A stretch of 64,000 nucleotides of DNA from Palsa-504 sp963744575. GTDB taxonomy: Bacteria > Actinomycetota > Actinomycetes > Streptosporangiales > Streptosporangiaceae. Under the pieces are notes generated by a model. The model was not told where the DNA came from, made no database searches, and saw only the letters and a list, made by a program, of their open reading frames with translations. Where the stretch lies: positions 186,001-250,000 of the forward strand of contig CAVUUF010000001.1 of NCBI GenBank assembly GCA_963744575.1, read 5' to 3'. Positions 60,097 through 64,000 of this stretch are shown here, one piece after another. Position 1 is the first letter of the stretch. Each line of letters opens with the position of its first letter. The translations under genes were made by a program, and so were the position numbers.

Positions 60097-61349
60097 GGGC
60101 CCGGATCCCCTACCTGGCCCGGCTAGCCCGGCACGACGCCGGGCCGCCGGCATTGCGTCCGCCACGGCAACTGTTCGCGGGCGAGGCGTTCACGCACGTG
60201 CGCTCGGCGCGCTCCGACGGCCCTCCCCGGCGGCCCGCCGAGGATACCGCCGCACGGGTTGCCGCCAGCGCCCTTCAGCCCGCGGACGCCGCCGGTGAAC
60301 CGCCGGCGTCACGGGGGATCATGGCCCTACTCGGCGCTGACACGAGCGGAGATCGGGCTGGCGGCGCTCTTCCGGGCGTAACCGGCTCAGTCGCCGGAGC
60401 CGCCTCGGCCATCGGCCGCGCCCCCCGCGGAGATGCTGCCGCGGCCGACGTGGGCGGCCCGGCGGCATCCGCAGGCCCGGTGACCGGGGCAGCGAAGATC
60501 CCGCCGCTGCTCGCTCCGCCCGCCGGGGCCCCCCCGATCGCGGGCACGGGCCGCGTGGCGGCGCTCGCCGGGCAGGATCTGGCCGCACAGGAAGCGCCGC
60601 AGCCGCCGCTGGCCGGCCCCCCGCCGCTGGCCGGGCCGTACCGGCCGTTCGCTCCGCCCGTCGGGATTCCCCGGATGGCGGACCTGGCTGGCACGGCGGT
60701 GCCCGCGCCCCCAGGACTGGCTGACCAGGCGGCCGACGCGCATCAGCCGCCAGATCCGCGCCCCGGGTTCCCCACGGTCGCGGGCACTTCCCCGGCGAGA
60801 CCACTGGCAGGCCCCGCGGCACACCCGGCGGGGCCAGTACACCCGCGCACATCCGCGGCGCCGGCGGACACCGCGCTGCCGAGGCCGCCGGTATCCCCGG
60901 AACCCATCTCTCAGTGGGGGGCGCCAGTCGAGCTTCCCCGGCCGGCCGATCCGCCCGCCGACTTGCGACCGGGCCCGCCCGGGAACGAGACGGGCGTCCG
61001 GCCGGCGCGTGAGGCCGTGGACGCCACCGGCGGCCCCGGGCGATCACGGGGAACCGCGGCGGTCCACGAACTCCTGCCGTCGCCTGGCCCCGCGTCCCGG
61101 CCGATCGAGCAGTCCGGCCTCCGGCCGGGCGGGTCACGCCAGCTCGGCGGCGCGGCGCGGCCGCGGGTATCGATCGGCACGATCGAGGTCACCGTGGTCC
61201 CGCCGACTCGGCCTGAACCCGCCAACGGCGTCCAGCCTCCGGTCCGGGCGGCACGCGGCCGCTCCGGTGAAGGCCTCAGGCCGCCCAACGCGGGCTCCGA
61301 GCCAATACGGGCCGGACTCCGCCGCTGGTACGGGAGCGCACAGGGATGA
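60093..61349 (+). CDS. Proline/alanine-rich disordered CIS protein with a conserved C-terminal motif
   Basis: A 418-residue protein, mostly low-complexity Pro/Ala/Gly without membrane helices. The N-terminus (MRARIPYLARLARHDAGPPA) and the C-terminal segment RPRVSIGTIEVTVVPPTRPE look ordered. Linker proteins ending in a V-x-I-x-x-I-x-V-x strand occur beside DUF4255 genes in actinomycete contractile systems; function unknown. It may tether or tail-fold onto baseplate or cap components. ATGA overlap with the preceding gene and ATGA overlap with the next. Confidence 0.6.
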   Translation: MRARIPYLARLARHDAGPPALRPPRQLFAGEAFTHVRSARSDGPPRRPAEDTAARVAASALQPADAAGEPPASRGIMALLGADTSGDRAGGALPGVTGSVAGAASAIGRAPRGDAAAADVGGPAASAGPVTGAAKIPPLLAPPAGAPPIAGTGRVAALAGQDLAAQEAPQPPLAGPPPLAGPYRPFAPPVGIPRMADLAGTAVPAPPGLADQAADAHQPPDPRPGFPTVAGTSPARPLAGPAAHPAGPVHPRTSAAPADTALPRPPVSPEPISQWGAPVELPRPADPPADLRPGPPGNETGVRPAREAVDATGGPGRSRGTAAVHELLPSPGPASRPIEQSGLRPGGSRQLGGAARPRVSIGTIEVTVVPPTRPEPANGVQPPVRAARGRSGEGLRPPNAGSEPIRAGLRRWYGSAQG

Positions 61350-62656
61350 CAACGGCCCAGGCGACGAACCTGATGACCCTCGACCTCTCCGCGGTGACCG
61401 ATTCCCTGATCGGTCTCATGAAGAGTCAGTGGACGACGGCGCCGATCTGGACCGAGGTCGGTGGCAGCCCGCCGGGGCCCACATTCACGCCAACCTTCAC
61501 GGGGCTGGCACCCGACGCCGCACGCCAGCAGCCCGGTCCGCAGCTGAGCATGTACCTCTACCACGTCGAGCCGGACAACGCCCGTGAGGCCCTATTCTGG
61601 CAGCCGCAGATGGCCGGGGCGGCAGCGGGCGAGCCCACCCGGTTCCTTCCGCTGGCGCTCGATCTCTTCTATCTCCTGTTCGCCTACTCGGAGTCGAGCT
61701 ACAGCCAGGAGCAGGAGGCGATGAGCGTCGCCGCGCGGGTCTTCCACGCCAACCCGATCGTGCGGAGCCGTCCTGGGACGGCGGTGCCGTGGGAGCTGAC
61801 CCTCACCATGGAGCACCGCTCGTACGACGAACTGAGCCGCCTGTGGCAGGCGACGACCGCGCCGCTGCGGATGTCGCTGGTTTACCGCGCGGCCGTGGTG
61901 TTCATCGACCCAGATCCGGCGCCGGCGCCCGCGCCGGACACCAAGTCGTTCTCCCTGAACGGCTCTCCCCTTCCGCTACCGGTCCCAACGCCAGGCACGG
62001 ACGGCCACCCGGCCCTTTTCAGCACGTTCCGGGAGAGCTCCTACCTGGGACCGGCCGGCGTCGCGGTCCCGTTCTCGCAGTCCCCGGCGACCGTTGCACC
62101 AAGTCAGACCGTATGGCTCATGGGCACGGATCTCGGTGCCAGCGGCGTCTCCAGCCGCGTGTACCTCCTGCCGCCGACGGGGGACGCCGAGGTGGACGTG
62201 ACGACGTGGGCGGTCGCCGCCGGCTCGAGCGCGGCCAAGTTCGTGCTGACGCTTCCGGCCGCCGTCGGGCCGGCACCGGCCGGCGCCCCTGGCCCGGGTG
62301 TCTACCAGCTCCGTGTCGGCAGCGGCGCGCCCGGCTCGCCCGGCGCCACGCGGAGCGGCTCGATCCCGGTCAGCGTCGCCGCGTACGTAAGCCCCGCGGG
62401 AGGCCCGGTGCTCGCGGGATCGGCTCCGTTCACGGTCAGCGGGATGGGCTTCGTGCCGGGCATGACCGAAGTGTTGGTGGGCACCTCCAAACTCACGGAG
62501 ACCGCAGTGGCCCCGCGGCCAGGTCAGGTCAGCATCGCACCATCCGGTACCTCGTTCTCCTTCACGCCCCCGGCGGGCCCGGCGGGGACTGTCCTGCCGG
62601 TACGGGTCCGGGTGAACGGAATCGAGTCGGACCCGGCGCTATGGGTGACGCTGTGA
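61346..62656 (+). CDS. cis16: DUF4255 (Pvc16-like) tail terminator/cap protein with IPT-like C-terminus
   Basis: A 436-residue protein. Residues 1-190 match DUF4255 (LDLSAVTDSLIGLMKSQWTT, GPQLSMYLYHVEPDNARE, LPLALDLFYLLFAYSESSYS), the family of Pvc16/Cis16 proteins that cap the tube-sheath end. The C-terminal 230 residues contain immunoglobulin/IPT-like repeats (APSQTVWLMGTDLGASGVSS; GSAPFTVSGMGFVPGMTEVL), possibly for attachment to the cell or membrane. Coupled by ATGA to the upstream gene and by GTGA to the ATPase gene. Confidence 0.82.
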   Translation: MTTAQATNLMTLDLSAVTDSLIGLMKSQWTTAPIWTEVGGSPPGPTFTPTFTGLAPDAARQQPGPQLSMYLYHVEPDNAREALFWQPQMAGAAAGEPTRFLPLALDLFYLLFAYSESSYSQEQEAMSVAARVFHANPIVRSRPGTAVPWELTLTMEHRSYDELSRLWQATTAPLRMSLVYRAAVVFIDPDPAPAPAPDTKSFSLNGSPLPLPVPTPGTDGHPALFSTFRESSYLGPAGVAVPFSQSPATVAPSQTVWLMGTDLGASGVSSRVYLLPPTGDAEVDVTTWAVAAGSSAAKFVLTLPAAVGPAPAGAPGPGVYQLRVGSGAPGSPGATRSGSIPVSVAAYVSPAGGPVLAGSAPFTVSGMGFVPGMTEVLVGTSKLTETAVAPRPGQVSIAPSGTSFSFTPPAGPAGTVLPVRVRVNGIESDPALWVTL

Positions 62657-64000
62657 ACGCGGCTCCGGCGTGGCTGGACAGGCAAACCCTGGTAGGCGCG
62701 CCAGCCTTCGGTATGACCGGCGCCCGAGACGGTCCTGGCAGCGCAGGCCAGCCGGGTGAGCTCGGTGGCGGCCCGGGCATGGTGCCCGGCCTCGCGGGCG
62801 AGGCGGGCGGGCCGACCGACGACGCGGCCGAGCCGCGGTGGTTCGCCGAGGTCCGCCTGCGGGCCTGCCGCCGAGTGCTCTGGCTGCGGCACCTGTGGTC
62901 GGCGCACCATTACCAAGACGAGCGGTTCCTGGCGATCAGCCACAGCGAAGTCGACCGGGCGCTCGCGTCGCGGACCGAGATGGCAGGTGCGGAGCTGGCC
63001 TTCTACCGGTCGGACGAGCGTGCCGCCGCGGTGGCCGAGCAGATCGCCGCGCTGGCCCGCCGGCCGGAGGACGCCCGCCTCGAGCATCTCGTGGCGATCC
63101 TCGGCCTCTCGCCCGCCGACACCGCGCTCTTCACGCTGACGCTGGCAGCAGCCGCGGACCCGGCTATCGCCCGGACGTTCGGGTATCTGCTCGACGTCAC
63201 CGAGGCCGCCGATCCAACGCCGTCGCTCGCGGCGACGGTATTCGAGCTACCCGATGCGCCCGCTCCAGGCCCGGACTCCGCGCTCGTGCGATGGCTGCTT
63301 GCGGAGCCGGTCGCGACCGGGCGCGACGCCTTCGCATGGTCGACCGGCTGGCGGGCGGACCCCCTGCTGCTTCCGGCGCTCACGGGGCGCTGCCCGGCGA
63401 GCGGGTCAGACCACGCAGCCGGACGGGCCATACATGCGGCGGCCGACTGGTCGGGTGGCACGAGCGGCCGCATCGCCGAGCCGCCGGCTGGCCCGGTACT
63501 GCATCCCGACGCACTCGAAGACATCGTCGGCTTCGTGCAGGGGCTCGGCGCAGGCGACGAGCCCGGGCTGCCCATCGAGATCGAGCTCGCCGGCGCGCCC
63601 GGGTCGGGACGCACCGCACTCGCCGCGCAGGCAGCAGCGTGGCTGGGAGTCAGGCTGGTCGCCGTAGATGCGGCCGCGCTCGCGAACCGCGCGGACCCGC
63701 GTGCCGCCGCGACCCGCGAGGCCCGGCGCGCGCGTCTGGACGGCTCAGTACTCGAGTGGGAGCACGCCGAGGCCCTGACGGCGAAGCTGCGGGAAGCTGT
63801 TCCGCCGACACCGCTGACGTTCCTGTCGGTGGAACGGCCGGCCGCCCGCACCGGTGACACCACCGCGTATGGCTCGATCCGGCGCTCGATCCGCTGCGGG
63901 CCGATCGGCCGCCGCGAGCGGCTTCAGCTGTGGTCGTCTCTCGCGAGCACGCCGGCTCCCGTGGCGGTCGCCGAGTGGCCGCTCCGGCCCGGCGAGATCG
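62653..64000 (+). CDS. cis15: AAA+ ATPase of the contractile injection system (Pvc15/Cis15-like), partial at right edge
   Basis: Open from the GTG at 62653 (GTGA overlap with the DUF4255 gene) to the window end, at least 449 residues. After a helical N-terminal domain (VRLRACRRVLWLRHLWSAHH, ISHSEVDRALASR, LEHLVAILGLSPADTALFTL) comes a P-loop with Walker A GAPGSGRTAL (about 315-324), Arg replacing the usual Lys. The Walker B, sensor and second ATPase module lie outside or are only begun. ATPases of this type are conserved in eCIS clusters and are thought to assist assembly or loading. Confidence 0.8.
   Translation, partial: MNAAPAWLDRQTLVGAPAFGMTGARDGPGSAGQPGELGGGPGMVPGLAGEAGGPTDDAAEPRWFAEVRLRACRRVLWLRHLWSAHHYQDERFLAISHSEVDRALASRTEMAGAELAFYRSDERAAAVAEQIAALARRPEDARLEHLVAILGLSPADTALFTLTLAAAADPAIARTFGYLLDVTEAADPTPSLAATVFELPDAPAPGPDSALVRWLLAEPVATGRDAFAWSTGWRADPLLLPALTGRCPASGSDHAAGRAIHAAADWSGGTSGRIAEPPAGPVLHPDALEDIVGFVQGLGAGDEPGLPIEIELAGAPGSGRTALAAQAAAWLGVRLVAVDAAALANRADPRAAATREARRARLDGSVLEWEHAEALTAKLREAVPPTPLTFLSVERPAARTGDTTAYGSIRRSIRCGPIGRRERLQLWSSLASTPAPVAVAEWPLRPGEI

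Overview
The window is chromosomal DNA from a high-GC actinobacterium, probably a filamentous actinomycete. The evidence is the GC-rich third codon positions, a mycothiol gene (mshB), a three-subunit actinobacterial succinate dehydrogenase, AfsR/SARP regulators, many GTG starts and ATGA/GTGA gene junctions, and several promoters that place a TANNNT box 6-8 nt before the start codon (leaderless genes). Gene order across 24-44 kb (ychF, DUF6542, ispH, lipid-droplet-type protein, xseA, xseB, DUF4245, glpX, fumarase) matches the mycobacterial Rv1112-Rv1098c neighbourhood, so this part is core chromosome. The genus cannot be told from the sequence. No rRNA, tRNA, CRISPR array or insertion-sequence transposase was found.

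Layout. 1-7 kb: end of a dapC-like aminotransferase; a guanidino-hydrolase plus ornithine aminotransferase pair (arginine breakdown); an mshB / membrane protein / flavin reductase operon; a DPP-IV-like S9 peptidase; a DUF952 protein. 7-12 kb: sdhC-sdhA-sdhB (sdhA carries a 1-nt frameshift) and uppP. 11.9-23.3 kb, minus strand: a type IV secretion module of the Tcp (pCW3/Tn916) kind: TcpC-like, small TcpD-like, a TcpE-MinD fusion, a VirB4-type ATPase, a VirB6/TrbL-type channel protein, a VirB8-like protein with a frameshift, and a two-domain wall hydrolase. No relaxase, coupling protein or integrase is present. It is followed by about 1 kb of scarred, lower-GC sequence with gene fragments.

24-44 kb: ychF, an acetolactate-synthase-like enzyme, rmuC, DUF6542, ispH, lipid-droplet-type protein (frameshifted), xseA/xseB, a YihY membrane protein, DUF4245, glpX, DUF1707, a glutamine-synthetase-like ligase, MMPL and oxidoreductase relics, an MFS transporter, and an operon encoding both class I and class II fumarases. 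43.8-54 kb: Ser/Thr kinase, secreted transglycosylase, ndk, a small lectin-like beta protein, a DUF1059 protein, a methyltransferase, a 1046-residue AfsR-like regulator and an SRPBCC protein. 54-57 kb: decayed genes, a small unknown protein and a second SARP regulator.

57.2-64 kb (running off the right edge): the first six genes of a phage-tail-like contractile injection system (CIS): sheath, tube, zinc-ribbon gp26-like protein, proline-rich linker protein, DUF4255/Pvc16-like cap protein and the AAA+ ATPase, all tightly coupled. GTGACG-type heptamers occur upstream of both the adjacent SARP gene and the sheath gene, suggesting that this SARP controls the injection system. Three otherwise intact genes carry single-base indels (near 8276, 13330 and 30872), which looks more like sequencing or assembly error than biology.
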